A DNA stretch of 64,000 bases from an uncultured Lachnospiraceae bacterium (GTDB taxonomy: Bacteria > Bacillota > Clostridia > Lachnospirales > Lachnospiraceae): positions 1 through 64,000 of the forward strand of contig CAJUAO010000016.1 in the NCBI GenBank assembly GCA_910584685.1, given 5' to 3'. The position numbers and the translations under genes were made by a program. Below are positions 43,966-52,363 of this stretch, piece after piece; position 1 is the first letter of the stretch, and each line of letters opens with the position of its first letter. The notes beneath the pieces are model-generated. The model was not told the origin of the DNA, searched no databases, and was given only the letters and a program-made list of their open reading frames with translations.

Positions 43966-45354
43966 TTAAAACTCAAACTTATCCTCAAAATATGCCTTTA
44001 GGTCAGCTATCTTTACTCTTTCCTGTTCCATAGAGTCGCGCTCCCTCACCGTAACGCAGCCGTCCTCCTCTGACTCAAAATCATATGTTATGCAGAAAGG
44101 CGTGCCGATTTCATCCTGTCTCCTGTACCTCTTTCCAATATTTCCTCTGTCGTCAAATTCACAGTTATAGCTTTTGCTAAGCTCAGTAAATACCTTCTCC
44201 GCTCCCTCATTAAGCTTCTTTGAAAGTGGAAGAACACCTATCTTTACAGGCGCAAGGGCCGGATGGAAACGAAGTACTGTTCTCATATCGCCGCCCTCAA
44301 GCTCCTCCTCGTCGTAAGCGCTGCAAAGAAAAGCAAGAGTTACTCTGTCCGCTCCAAGAGACGGCTCTATTACGTAAGGAATATATTTTTCCTTTTTTTC
44401 ATCGTCAAAATATTCCATAGGCTCTCCCGACGTATTCTGATGCTGCGTAAGGTCATAGTCTGTTCTGTCGGCTACACCCCAAAGCTCGCCCCAGCCAAAT
44501 GGGAATAAAAATTCTATATCTGTTGTTGCCTTGCTGTAGAAGCAAAGCTCCTCGGCATCATGGTCACGGACTCTCATTTCGTCATCCTTCATTCCCAGCC
44601 TCTTTAACCAGTTAATACAAAACTCCTTCCAGTATGCAAACCACTCAAGGTCCGTACCCGGCTCGCAGAAAAACTCAAGCTCCATCTGCTCAAACTCTCT
44701 TGTTCTAAAGGTAAAGTTTCCCGGAGTAATCTCATTTCTGAAGGATTTTCCTATCTGACCTATACCAAAGGGGATTTTCTTACGTGATGTTCTCTGTACA
44801 TTTTTAAAGTTTACAAAAATACCCTGCGCTGTCTCAGGTCTTAAATATACAGTATTTTTTGCATCCTCAGTAACGCCCTGGAAGGTTTTAAACATAAGAT
44901 TAAACTGTCTTATCTCCGTAAAATTGTGCTTTCCGCATGAAGGGCACGCAATATTATGCTCCTCTATGTAGGCTGCCATTTTCTCGTTTGACCATGCGTC
45001 CACTGCTCCCTCTATAGTAATTCCTGCTTCCTTATTATAGTCCTCTATAAGCTTATCTGCCCTGAATCTCTCGTGACATTCCTTACAGTCCATAAGAGGG
45101 TCGGCAAAGCCTCCTAAATGTCCTGAAGCCACCCATGTCTGGGGATTCATAAGAATTGCGCAATCCACACCTACATTGTATGGATTTTCCTGTATAAATT
45201 TAGACCACCACGCCTTTTTTACATTATTTTTAAGCTCAACGCCAAGATTACCGTAGTCCCATGTATTTGCAAGACCTCCGTATATTTCCGAGCCCGGATA
45301 TACAAAGCCTCTGCTCTTTGCAAGCGCTACGATTTTCTCCATTGTCTTTTCCAT
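43966..45354 (-). CDS. glyS: Glycyl-tRNA synthetase (dimeric, class II)
   Basis: 462 residues, the single-polypeptide alpha2 type (GlyRS-1), as in many Firmicutes. Charges tRNA-Gly. Landmarks: YGGLANTWDYGNLGVELKNN, YLRPETAQGIFVNFKNVQRT, FGIGQIGKSFRNEITPGNFT, REFEQMELEFF and EPSLGADRVTLAFL. A zinc-binding-like Cys set is present (MDCKECHERF, IACPSCGKH). No T-box leader was found upstream; a plain promoter is at 45406-45434. Confidence 0.97.
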   Translation of the reverse strand: MEKTMEKIVALAKSRGFVYPGSEIYGGLANTWDYGNLGVELKNNVKKAWWSKFIQENPYNVGVDCAILMNPQTWVASGHLGGFADPLMDCKECHERFRADKLIEDYNKEAGITIEGAVDAWSNEKMAAYIEEHNIACPSCGKHNFTEIRQFNLMFKTFQGVTEDAKNTVYLRPETAQGIFVNFKNVQRTSRKKIPFGIGQIGKSFRNEITPGNFTFRTREFEQMELEFFCEPGTDLEWFAYWKEFCINWLKRLGMKDDEMRVRDHDAEELCFYSKATTDIEFLFPFGWGELWGVADRTDYDLTQHQNTSGEPMEYFDDEKKEKYIPYVIEPSLGADRVTLAFLCSAYDEEELEGGDMRTVLRFHPALAPVKIGVLPLSKKLNEGAEKVFTELSKSYNCEFDDRGNIGKRYRRQDEIGTPFCITYDFESEEDGCVTVRERDSMEQERVKIADLKAYFEDKFEF

Positions 45355-45405
45355 AGTAATTCCTCATTTCTGCCGTATAATGCGGCTCTAAATTTTTCTT
45401 TATTG

Positions 45406-45434
45406 ATTTTACTATGAACATATGATATTTTCAA
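45406..45434 (-). promoter_or_regulatory. Sigma-A-like promoter of glyS
   Basis: On the minus strand TTGAAA (45429-45434), 17 bases, TAAAAT (45406-45411). The ~45-base leader contains GCCG/CGGC and the box CAGAAATGAGGA also seen before GH43 and spoVAC. Confidence 0.65.
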
Positions 45435-45493
45435 GCATTTATTTTTCTGTAAGTATTAATACATAAAATGTGTAAATTATCTAAAGTAATTCC

Positions 45494-46903
45494 CTAATCA
45501 ATCACCACAACCCTGTTTTTAAGCCACTTTTCCCTGACAAGCCGCACTAAAAACATAATTCCCCTTATGCACAGCTCAACGCACATTGCTATCCATACGC
45601 CGTGAAGCCCCATATATGGAACTAAAACAAGCGCCATTGTAATTCGTATTCCCCACATGCTGATAAAATTAAGAATACTTGGCACCAGCGTATCCCCTGC
45701 GCCCCTGAGGGCTCCTGAGCACACTATTGACGCGGCATACAAAGGCTCTGCAAAGACTTCAATCCTTAAAATCTCCGTGCCAAGGCGTCTTACTTCAGGA
45801 GACGGCGTAAGTATGGAAAACATTAAGGGAGCCACAAAAAACATTATTACCGCCCCAAAGGACATAATAACCATACCAAGAATTACAGAAGCTCTTGCAA
45901 ACCGTCTGGCAAGGTCCTTTCGTCCCATACCTATACTCTGCCCCACTAGGGTTGTTGCGGCAGAGCCGATTCCATAGCCCGGCATATAGCAGAAGCTTTC
46001 AGCAGTTACCGCTAAGGAATTTGCGGCAACCGCCGCTGTGCCAAGAGGCGCGACTATTCTTGTGGAAACTATCTGCGCGCCGCACATTATCATATGCTCA
46101 AAGGCTGTGGGAACTGCAATTTTAGCTGCCGTTTTCATGCATCTGCCCTGAATTTTCCAGCGGCCTCCATATTTGAAGGATAATTTTTTTGAGCGGACAC
46201 AGGCGGCTAAAAGCATTAACACCGCCACGCATACCTCAGCCGCGGCAGTACCTAACGCAGCTCCGGCAACGCCCAAGTTACCGCCGTATATATGTATTGA
46301 TATTCCAAATATAGTAACCGTTCTTGTGGGGAATATAAATATAAAGTTAAATATCACGTCCAGCACACACAGCAGAATATTTAATATGCTGGGCGTTTTC
46401 ATATCGCCGCTGCACTGGAGCATGCTTCCGCAAAGCTGGCGAAGCTGGGTTGCCGGCAGAGCGCAAGCATAAATAAAAAAATACCTTGACGCTTCCTTGT
46501 GTATATCTGAATTGCCTCCAAGCCATACGGGAAGGCTTTTGCTTATTGAAATTGCGGTTACGGATAATATAGCTCCAAATATTAACGCAACGATAAGGCC
46601 CTGTCTGAATACATTTCTTGCCTCCTCGTCCCTCTCTGCTCCGATAAGCTGCGCAACCTGAACAGAAAATCCCGTTGCCGCAGAAATGCATAAACCGCCT
46701 ATAAGCCACGTTGTTGTGCTGACAAGTCCTATTGAAGCCGTTGCATTCTCTCCTAAGCTTCCTACCATTCCTGCATCAATATACTGCATTATAATAGAAC
46801 TTACCTCTGCCATAATCGCCGGAATACTGAGACGAATTACCAGCGCTATCATATTTTTCAAGGATAGCTGACCATTTATATTAAGGGTTGATTTCTCTTT
46901 CAA
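45494..46903 (-). CDS. MATE-family efflux transporter
   Basis: 469 residues, about twelve membrane helices in two halves (LSIPAIMAEVSSIIMQYIDA, VSTTTWLIGGLCISAATGFS, AANSLAVTAESFCYMPGYGI, TLVGQSIGMGRKDLARR). Exports drugs or organic cations in exchange for Na+ or H+. The likely start is TTG 46903, which has AGGAG about 10 bases upstream; the longer frame to 47005 lacks a site and would add a non-family N-terminus. Lies downstream of spoVAE, with a hairpin between. Confidence 0.9.
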   Translation of the reverse strand: MKEKSTLNINGQLSLKNMIALVIRLSIPAIMAEVSSIIMQYIDAGMVGSLGENATASIGLVSTTTWLIGGLCISAATGFSVQVAQLIGAERDEEARNVFRQGLIVALIFGAILSVTAISISKSLPVWLGGNSDIHKEASRYFFIYACALPATQLRQLCGSMLQCSGDMKTPSILNILLCVLDVIFNFIFIFPTRTVTIFGISIHIYGGNLGVAGAALGTAAAEVCVAVLMLLAACVRSKKLSFKYGGRWKIQGRCMKTAAKIAVPTAFEHMIMCGAQIVSTRIVAPLGTAAVAANSLAVTAESFCYMPGYGIGSAATTLVGQSIGMGRKDLARRFARASVILGMVIMSFGAVIMFFVAPLMFSILTPSPEVRRLGTEILRIEVFAEPLYAASIVCSGALRGAGDTLVPSILNFISMWGIRITMALVLVPYMGLHGVWIAMCVELCIRGIMFLVRLVREKWLKNRVVVID

Positions 46904-47000
46904 ATTACATTTTCTCCTGTAAATTAACTGTGCATAAATGCCGCATATGGGTGTATTATATAATAAATGATTATCATTTTCAATTATCTTTTTCTGTCCT

Positions 47001-47055
47001 GCCATATATCCTGCGGTATTTCTGCGTTTATGGTCACAGCCGCAGAATATATGGC
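47001..47055. terminator. Nested dyad after spoVAE
   Basis: GCCATATAT (47001-47009) and TTCTGCG (47020-47026) pair in order with CGCAGAA (47041-47047) and ATATATGGC (47047-47055), 24 bases past the spoVAE stop. No T-run follows on the minus strand, so it may be an RNA-end hairpin rather than a strict terminator. Confidence 0.45.
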
Positions 47056-47078
47056 AATACTAACACAATTCCTGTAAT

Positions 47079-47435
47079 TTACTCCTTCATCTTAGGATTA
47101 AATATAAGAGACACAATATATCCGAATATCAGAGCAGAGGAAATTCCCGCCGCCCCTGCCTTGAAGCCTCCCAGAAACACCCCTAAAAAGCCCTCGCTGT
47201 CTACAGCCTCCTTTACTCCCTTCATAAGACTGTTTCCAAAGCTTAAAAGCGGCGCTCCCGCTCCGGCTCCTGCAAAATCAATAAGGGGCTGGTACACGTT
47301 AATTGCGCCAAGTATTGCTCCTATTACAACCAGTCCTACCATTATACGCCCCGGCATAAGCTTTGTCTTATCAATAAATATCTGCACAATGGCGCATATG
47401 GCTCCTCCTACAAGAAACGCCCATAAATATATCAT
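47079..47435 (-). CDS. spoVAE: Stage V sporulation protein AE
   Basis: 118 residues with three to four membrane helices (1-20, 32-52, 90-112) and the family core FVGGAICAIVQ-like LVGGAICAIVQIFIDKTKLM and GAGAGAPLLSFGNSLMKGV. With SpoVAC and SpoVAD it forms the core for moving Ca-dipicolinate into the forespore and out at germination. Last gene of the spoVA operon, 11 bases after spoVAD. Confidence 0.95.
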   Translation of the reverse strand: MIYLWAFLVGGAICAIVQIFIDKTKLMPGRIMVGLVVIGAILGAINVYQPLIDFAGAGAGAPLLSFGNSLMKGVKEAVDSEGFLGVFLGGFKAGAAGISSALIFGYIVSLIFNPKMKE

Positions 47436-47446
47436 ATTTTTCCTCC

Positions 47447-48451
47447 TTAACTATGCTCAATTACTACTGCATGGGCTATTCCGGGAATTGAATTTCCTTC
47501 ATTTGCGGTAACAGGTGAAAATAACGCTCCCGTAGGCACAAACAGCACCTTTTTCCATGCTCCCTTTGTTATCTGTCCAAGTATCAGGCTGCAAAGCACC
47601 GACGCCGAGCAGCCGCAGCCGCTTGCTCCCGCATGTGTGTCCTGTGCATCCTTGTTAAATATTTCTATTCCGCAGTCCATGTGATTATATTTTATATCGC
47701 AGCCCTTCTCCTCCAGCAAATCTATAAGTATGGTCTGTCCGATATAGCCTAAATCTCCCGTTATTATTTTATCATAATCCTTCGGCTTTGATGAAAAATC
47801 ACAAAAGTGCTGGTAAATGGTATCCGCTGCCGCCGGCGCCATGCATGCTCCCATATTTTCCTTATCCTTAATGCCATAGTCAACAATTTTTCCTGTAGTT
47901 ATACCTGTTATCCTTGCCTTAGACGATTTCTTTCCAAGTATAACTCCGCCTCCGCCAGTAACAGTCCATGTGGCGGAAAACTTTCTCTGTGTTCCGTAGC
48001 CTAAAGGAAATCTGAAGGTTTTTTCCGCACTGGCAAAATGGCTTGATGTAAGACACATAGTACAGTCAGAAAATCCTCCCGCCACGCTCATTGCGCCAAG
48101 GGACAATGCTTCCCCCATGGTTGAGCATGCGCCATACAGTCCAAACAGGGGAATATTCATGTCCTTTAATCCAAAAAAGGTAGCTATAAGCTGTCCCAGC
48201 AAATCTCCCGCATATATATATCTTATATTCTCAGGAGTAAATTCTCCCTTTTTCATTGCATTCTGAGCAATCTTTGCCTGAAGCCTGCCCTCGGCATCTT
48301 CCCAGTTTTCGCCTCCAAACATAGGGTCCTCCACCACCTCGTCAAAGGCGGCTCCCAAAGGCCCCTCTCCCTCTTTTTTTCCCACCACCGAGGCATAGCT
48401 TTGTATATAAGGTGCCTCGTCAAATTTAATACTCGCCTTTCCTAATATCAT
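47447..48451 (-). CDS. spoVAD: Stage V sporulation protein AD
   Basis: 334 residues, thiolase-like fold that binds dipicolinic acid. Landmarks: YIQSYASVVGKKEGEGPLG, FGLYGACSTMGEALSLGAMS, ATWTVTGGGGVILGK, GDLGYIGQ and AGASGCGCSASVL. Essential for Ca-DPA uptake during spore formation. It is separated from spoVAC by an 87-base gap holding a long hairpin, and from spoVAE by 11 bases. Confidence 0.96.
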   Translation of the reverse strand: MILGKASIKFDEAPYIQSYASVVGKKEGEGPLGAAFDEVVEDPMFGGENWEDAEGRLQAKIAQNAMKKGEFTPENIRYIYAGDLLGQLIATFFGLKDMNIPLFGLYGACSTMGEALSLGAMSVAGGFSDCTMCLTSSHFASAEKTFRFPLGYGTQRKFSATWTVTGGGGVILGKKSSKARITGITTGKIVDYGIKDKENMGACMAPAAADTIYQHFCDFSSKPKDYDKIITGDLGYIGQTILIDLLEEKGCDIKYNHMDCGIEIFNKDAQDTHAGASGCGCSASVLCSLILGQITKGAWKKVLFVPTGALFSPVTANEGNSIPGIAHAVVIEHS

Positions 48452-48477
48452 ACGCCCTCCAAAAAATTCTTTTCGCA

Positions 48478-48538
48478 GTGCGAAGCATTAGAATTTCTTA
48501 GCCTGTGTTTTTTACAGGCTTAGAAATTCTCTTCGCAC
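48478..48538 (-). other. ~24-bp stem hairpin between spoVAC and spoVAD
   Basis: On the minus strand GTGCGAAG and AGAATTTCTAAGCCTGT pair with ACAGGCTaAGAAATTCT and CTTCGCAC around a short A-rich loop. The base of the stem abuts the spoVAC stop codon. No strong T-run follows. Candidate mRNA stabiliser, processing site or small repeat element that sets the ratio of AC to AD (inference). Confidence 0.7.
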
Positions 48539-49003
48539 TTACCACCAGTTAAGCATTTTCCCAAGCCAATATATTATCCCAAGCACCCAGCTTGTCAATA
48601 TACCATACAATATAACAGGCCCTGCGATAACAAATATACGGGTGCCAATTCCAAATACCTGTCCCTCACGCTTAAACTCAATGGCAGGAGACGCCACTGA
48701 ATTTGCAAAGCCTGTTATGGGTACAAGAGTACCTGCTCCGCCGTACTTTGCCAGCTTTGGGTACAGACCAAGTCCTGTAGTCAGCGCAGACAATCCTACA
48801 AGTACTATAAGCTCGCAGCTTGTTGCATTATCCTTACTTAATCCTGCTTTTAAAAACATATCCAAAATAAACTGTCCAAGGACACATATAAGTCCTCCCA
48901 CAATAAACGCCCATAGCATGTTTTTTGCAAGTGATGTAGTAGGCGTTACCTGCTTTACATATTCCTCATATTCCTTTTGCTGCTTTTCTGATAATTCAGG
49001 CAT
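48539..49003 (-). CDS. spoVAC: Stage V sporulation protein AC
   Basis: 154 residues. Hydrophilic start (LSEKQQKEYEEYVKQVTPTT) then four membrane helices, with FIVGGLICVLGQFI and YGGAGTLVPITGFANSVASP typical of SpoVAC, the mechanosensitive DPA channel subunit. ATG 49003 chosen (GAGGAG 4-5 bases upstream) over upstream codons. Its leader holds the box CAGAAATGAGGA and a GTGCAC/GTGCAC stem. Confidence 0.95.
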   Translation of the reverse strand: MPELSEKQQKEYEEYVKQVTPTTSLAKNMLWAFIVGGLICVLGQFILDMFLKAGLSKDNATSCELIVLVGLSALTTGLGLYPKLAKYGGAGTLVPITGFANSVASPAIEFKREGQVFGIGTRIFVIAGPVILYGILTSWVLGIIYWLGKMLNWW

Positions 49004-49098
49004 ATTACTCCTCATTTCTGTGCACATATTCTTCCGCTTGTATAAAGCCTGTGTCAGGTGCACACGGACACAAATAATAATAATTTAATCTGCCTTGC

Positions 49099-49521
49099 TT
49101 ATTCGTACCATCTTAGGTAAAAAAACAAGATTGACGCCGCCATCTTACCTATCGCCACACATAAAATTATGGCGCCCATACCCTTGTGAAGCCTTACTTT
49201 CCTTGAAAATATAGCCGTGGCGCCAACTGCTTCCGCAAGGGATGTTGCAAGACAGCCTACAAAGATTCCTGCAAAAGTCCCAAAAAATATTAACCCTGCC
49301 ACCCCAAGAGGAACCGATATTTCAAATATGTTCATCACATTTCCAAGCGTTCCCCCAAAAAGCACCGCCATCTCATACCATGTAACATATGAGCCTGTAT
49401 GGGTTTTGCCTGCCATTCTTGGAATAAGTCCTATAGATGAAATAAGCGCAAATACTCCAGCTGAAACAAGAGCCCCCGCCCCAAGACCTGTCACTCCCAT
49501 CAGTACCTCTTTAATCCACAT
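49099..49521 (-). CDS. spoVAB: Stage V sporulation protein AB
   Basis: 140 residues, four to five membrane helices; GLGAGALVSAGVFALISSIG, LIPRMAGKTHTG and FGGTLGNVMNIFEI match SpoVAB. A membrane component of the DPA-uptake operon with uncertain individual role. Its start overlaps the spoVAA gene by 11 bases, so translation is coupled. Confidence 0.9.
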   Translation of the reverse strand: MWIKEVLMGVTGLGAGALVSAGVFALISSIGLIPRMAGKTHTGSYVTWYEMAVLFGGTLGNVMNIFEISVPLGVAGLIFFGTFAGIFVGCLATSLAEAVGATAIFSRKVRLHKGMGAIILCVAIGKMAASILFFYLRWYE

Positions 49522-50137
49522 CCATATGTGCCTCCTTACGCTTTACCCCATCAATCATGGTTGTATTTATCTGTGTCTCATACTGCCTCATTTCTACCTC
49601 AATAGGTGTAGGGTCCTTGCTTAGCCGTTTCTTTCCAAAATGATTGTAAAATACAAGTATTCCAATAGCCATGCCAATAGAATATGTGACCTCCAGTATG
49701 GTAAAGCCGTCGCTTTCCTTACCGGTTACAAATTCATAATATTGTTCAAATATATTATGGACAGCCACATCATTGTTAAACGCCATAATTGTAAAGCCTG
49801 CGCCAAAAAATACTATTGCGCATATAATGGCTGCCTTTATATAATCCAGCCATGCAGGAGGATTTTTTTTAGTATTTAATTCTATTATCACATCGGTTTC
49901 GCCTGTGGGCACAACCTGTACTCCCTGAATCTCCTTTTGTATCTCCTCAACTATTTTAAGAGCTGATATAATTACCCTTGTCTCTTTCTTTCCCTTAAAA
50001 TCATACAGCTTTATTGCATTAACCCTGTTTTTTATTTTATCGTCCCTGCACCAGACCGTAGCCGCATCCTTTATTGTAACTGCGTTATTCTCTACCTTGC
50101 TGCACTGACTAAGATTTATATATACTTCATCTGTCAT
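49511..50137 (-). CDS. spoVAA: Stage V sporulation protein AA
   Basis: 208 residues. N-terminal soluble half (DEVYINLSQCSKVENNAVTI, GVQVVPTGETDVIIEL) and C-terminal half with two to three membrane helices (AAIICAIVFFGAGFTIMAF, YSIGMAIGILVFY). ATG 50137 is used (GGAGG inside the longer alternative). 15 bases after the 49-residue membrane peptide gene, overlapping spoVAB. In Bacillus it is needed with SpoVAB for DPA uptake; the precise role is unknown. Confidence 0.9.
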   Translation of the reverse strand: MTDEVYINLSQCSKVENNAVTIKDAATVWCRDDKIKNRVNAIKLYDFKGKKETRVIISALKIVEEIQKEIQGVQVVPTGETDVIIELNTKKNPPAWLDYIKAAIICAIVFFGAGFTIMAFNNDVAVHNIFEQYYEFVTGKESDGFTILEVTYSIGMAIGILVFYNHFGKKRLSKDPTPIEVEMRQYETQINTTMIDGVKRKEAHMDVD

Positions 50138-50152
50138 TTTTGCCTCCACATC

Positions 50153-50302
50153 TTACACATCCCACAAAGGTATTTCCACAAGAGTTCCTCCGGTTATGGT
50201 TTCTATGCCCTCTATCTTGTTTAAATAGCATATTGCCAATACTATCACTGCCGCCAGAATTATTAATACCACCGCAAGTATAGTCCTTGTTCTGCTTATC
50301 AC
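50153..50302 (-). CDS. 49-residue single-pass membrane protein heading the spoVA operon
   Basis: GTG start 50302 with AGGTGG 8 bases upstream. The sequence begins MISRTRTILAVVLIILAAVI, so residues ~8-27 are one transmembrane helix, followed by a ~20-residue tail NKIEGIETITGGTLVEIPLW. Ends 15 bases before spoVAA. A longer frame overlapping it (50127-50375) has no protein-like composition. Not a SpoVA subunit I know. Its position suggests a small sporulation protein, perhaps an accessory of the DPA channel (inference). Confidence 0.65.
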   Translation of the reverse strand: MISRTRTILAVVLIILAAVIVLAICYLNKIEGIETITGGTLVEIPLWDV

Positions 50303-50375
50303 TTATATCACCACCTGTCCAAAAATTATATATGCTTATGTTTTCCTTTTTTCTCATAAATATTCTTTTTTTCAA

Positions 50376-50760
50376 TTTTTCTTGCCGAAAACATAATTTA
50401 TTAATTTGCTGCTGAAAGTCATTATTATTTCAGACCTGCAAAATTCAGGGGAATTTCCAAGCTTGCTGCTCATATGAAGAACTTTCCTGCTTATATAAAA
50501 AAAGAGACATAATTATATAAAGAGACATGATTATGCTTTTCACATAATCCTGCCTCTCCATTTATATGAAATCAAATATATTTCACAATATACTTAATTC
50601 CATATTCAGTATCTTATTTTAAATCACTTACTTCAAATTATTTATTTTAAATTGCTTTCTTCATTATACATATTTAAAATCACTTATTTCAAATTACTTT
50701 CTTAATTGCATTTATTTAAAATCTCTTATCTCAAACTGCTTTCTTTATTACTACCCCACA
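50376..50760. other. Intergenic region upstream of spoVA and downstream of pflA
   Basis: About 385 bases, AT-rich. It contains hairpin-like sequence near 50500-50560 (AGAGACAT repeats) and the degenerate tandem repeat at 50616-50755. No supported gene. A sigma-G promoter for spoVA is expected here, but I could not place one convincingly. Confidence 0.4.
50616..50755. repeat. Three degenerate ~45-bp tandem repeats
   Basis: The phrase TTTAAATCACTTACTTCAAA recurs as TTTAAAATCACTTATTTCAA and TTTAAAATCTCTTATCTCAA, each followed by TT(A/G)CTTTCTT-like sequence. AT-rich and without coding potential, immediately downstream of pflA. Confidence 0.55.
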
Positions 50761-51516
50761 CTATAATCCGCTGTTTTTCTCTCTTGCTTTTTTTATAGAG
50801 TAAAGAATTATATTTCTTGCTTTTAATGCGTCCGCCTTGTCTAGCGGCTCAACATCCTTAAGCCTATAGGGTATGCCCAGCTTTTCATACTTTGGAACTC
50901 CCATGGTATGATACGGCAGAACGTCAAGGGCCTTGACATTTTTAAGCTCTGCCAGAAATTCTCCAAGCCTTGTAAGATACTCCTTTTTATATGTAATTCC
51001 CGGAACGGTAACATGACGTATCCATATGGGAAAATCTCTTTCGGAAAGATATCTTGCAAATGCAATAATATTTTTATTTGACTGGCCTGTTAGCTTTTTA
51101 TGCTCTTCGTCGTCTATATGCTTTATGTCAAGCATAATAAGGTCCGTATATTTAAGAAGATTGTCGACTCTTTTTATGTACTCCTCATCCGGCTTAAAGG
51201 TTATACCTGACGTGTCAAGGCACGTATGAATATTTCTTTCCTTTGCCTTCATAAAAAGCTCGGTAAGAAAATCAAGCTGGAGCATAGGCTCCCCTCCTGT
51301 AACCGTCAGTCCTCCGCCTGTAAGATAAGGCCTGTATTTTTCAAAATCCTCCAGTATCTCGTCAGTTTCCTTCTGTTCATTTATATTTGGCTCCCATGTA
51401 TCAGGGTTATGGCAATATGCGCATCTCAAAGGACAGCCCTGTGTAAACACCACATATCTTATTCCCGGTCCGTCTACCGTACCAAATGTTTCTACCGAAT
51501 GTATGTATCCCTTCAT
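50761..51516 (-). CDS. pflA: Pyruvate formate-lyase activating enzyme
   Basis: 251 residues. Radical SAM enzyme that installs the glycyl radical on PFL. The 4Fe-4S motif is TQGCPLRCAYCHNPDTW (CxxxCxxC, ~30-38), followed by LTGGGLTVTGGEPMLQLDF. Cytoplasmic, for anaerobic pyruvate cleavage. Unusually, pflB and its glycyl-radical partner lie about 11 kb to the right on the same strand, with the nonulosonate-type cluster between, whereas they are normally neighbours. Confidence 0.95.
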   Translation of the reverse strand: MKGYIHSVETFGTVDGPGIRYVVFTQGCPLRCAYCHNPDTWEPNINEQKETDEILEDFEKYRPYLTGGGLTVTGGEPMLQLDFLTELFMKAKERNIHTCLDTSGITFKPDEEYIKRVDNLLKYTDLIMLDIKHIDDEEHKKLTGQSNKNIIAFARYLSERDFPIWIRHVTVPGITYKKEYLTRLGEFLAELKNVKALDVLPYHTMGVPKYEKLGIPYRLKDVEPLDKADALKARNIILYSIKKAREKNSGL

Positions 51517-51570
51517 AGTATAATTCCAGTCCTTTCAAAATAAAAATACTTTATAGATAATACCTGTATA

Positions 51571-52344
51571 TTAATCCCATATGCTTATATTTCCAAGCAA
51601 AAATTCCTTAAATATTGCAAGGCTGTCCCTGACCATATAGCTTACCAGAAGAATATTGTCACTGTCAGCCGCAAGTCCCTCCGCATTTTTCATTCCTATA
51701 TGCCTTGCCAGCCTTACTGCCCTGAATATATGAAAATTGTTGGAGCATATAAGTATGTTGGCGTCATCGTCTCCCCTATTCCTTATAATGTCATAGCTGA
51801 ACTTTAAATTTTCGTCAGTGGAGGTCGACTTGTCCTCCATTATTATAATATCTGACGGTATGCCCTTTTCCTCAAGATACGACTTCATGGCAAAGGCCTC
51901 TGATGTAGCCTCGCCGTCCCCCTGACCTCCCGACACTATAATAATAATATCCTTGTTGTCAGCATAGTATTCGTATGCTGCATCAAGTCTCTTTTTAAGT
52001 GATTTTGTAATTCTTTCTCCCCTTATCTGGGCTCCGAGAACTATTACGTAATCTGCCTTTTTTTCCGGCTTTGACACCATGCCGCTTACCACGCAGCCCA
52101 ATAAAATAAGAAATAATATAATTCCCACCGCTATAATGGTAAATACTGCTCCCAATATGGGCTTGGGAATTTTCGCCAGAAGCTGAATTTTTTTATTTAA
52201 GTAAAATACGCCGGAGAAAGCCCCAAAGCCAAGAGCGGTCAAAAGCCAAAAACCTGCAAAGGATGCTCCAAAGCCTGAATATATAACTATAACCCCATAA
52301 TAAATAATACATACTGCCGACAGTATTCCAAATATAACCGCCAT
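51571..52344 (-). CDS. YdcF/ElyC-family membrane protein (DUF218)
   Basis: 257 residues. Four membrane helices in the first ~100 residues, then a DUF218 domain: KKADYVIVLGAQIRGERITK, IIVSGGQGDGEATSEAFAM, EDKSTSTDENLKFSYDII and CSNNFHIFRAV. Relatives (ElyC, SanA) act in envelope or peptidoglycan and polysaccharide metabolism, exact reaction unresolved. Located between pflA and the end of the nonulosonate cluster on the same strand, 19 bases after pseG, so it may belong to the cluster. Confidence 0.85.
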   Translation of the reverse strand: MAVIFGILSAVCIIYYGVIVIYSGFGASFAGFWLLTALGFGAFSGVFYLNKKIQLLAKIPKPILGAVFTIIAVGIILFLILLGCVVSGMVSKPEKKADYVIVLGAQIRGERITKSLKKRLDAAYEYYADNKDIIIIVSGGQGDGEATSEAFAMKSYLEEKGIPSDIIIMEDKSTSTDENLKFSYDIIRNRGDDDANILICSNNFHIFRAVRLARHIGMKNAEGLAADSDNILLVSYMVRDSLAIFKEFLLGNISIWD

Positions 52345-52363
52345 ATTAATCCCCCTTTACGAC

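Noticed and set aside
45355..45493. T-box riboswitch upstream of glyS
   Set aside because: The leader is only ~45 bases after a good promoter and lacks the T-box core sequence and terminator pair.
46888..47511. 207-codon plus-strand open frame
   Set aside because: It is antisense to spoVAE and the MATE start, has shadow-like composition and no ribosome site; the minus-strand genes explain the region.
50303..50420. Sigma-G promoter for the spoVA operon
   Set aside because: CATAAGCATA-like sequence is present, but no correctly spaced -35 match was found.
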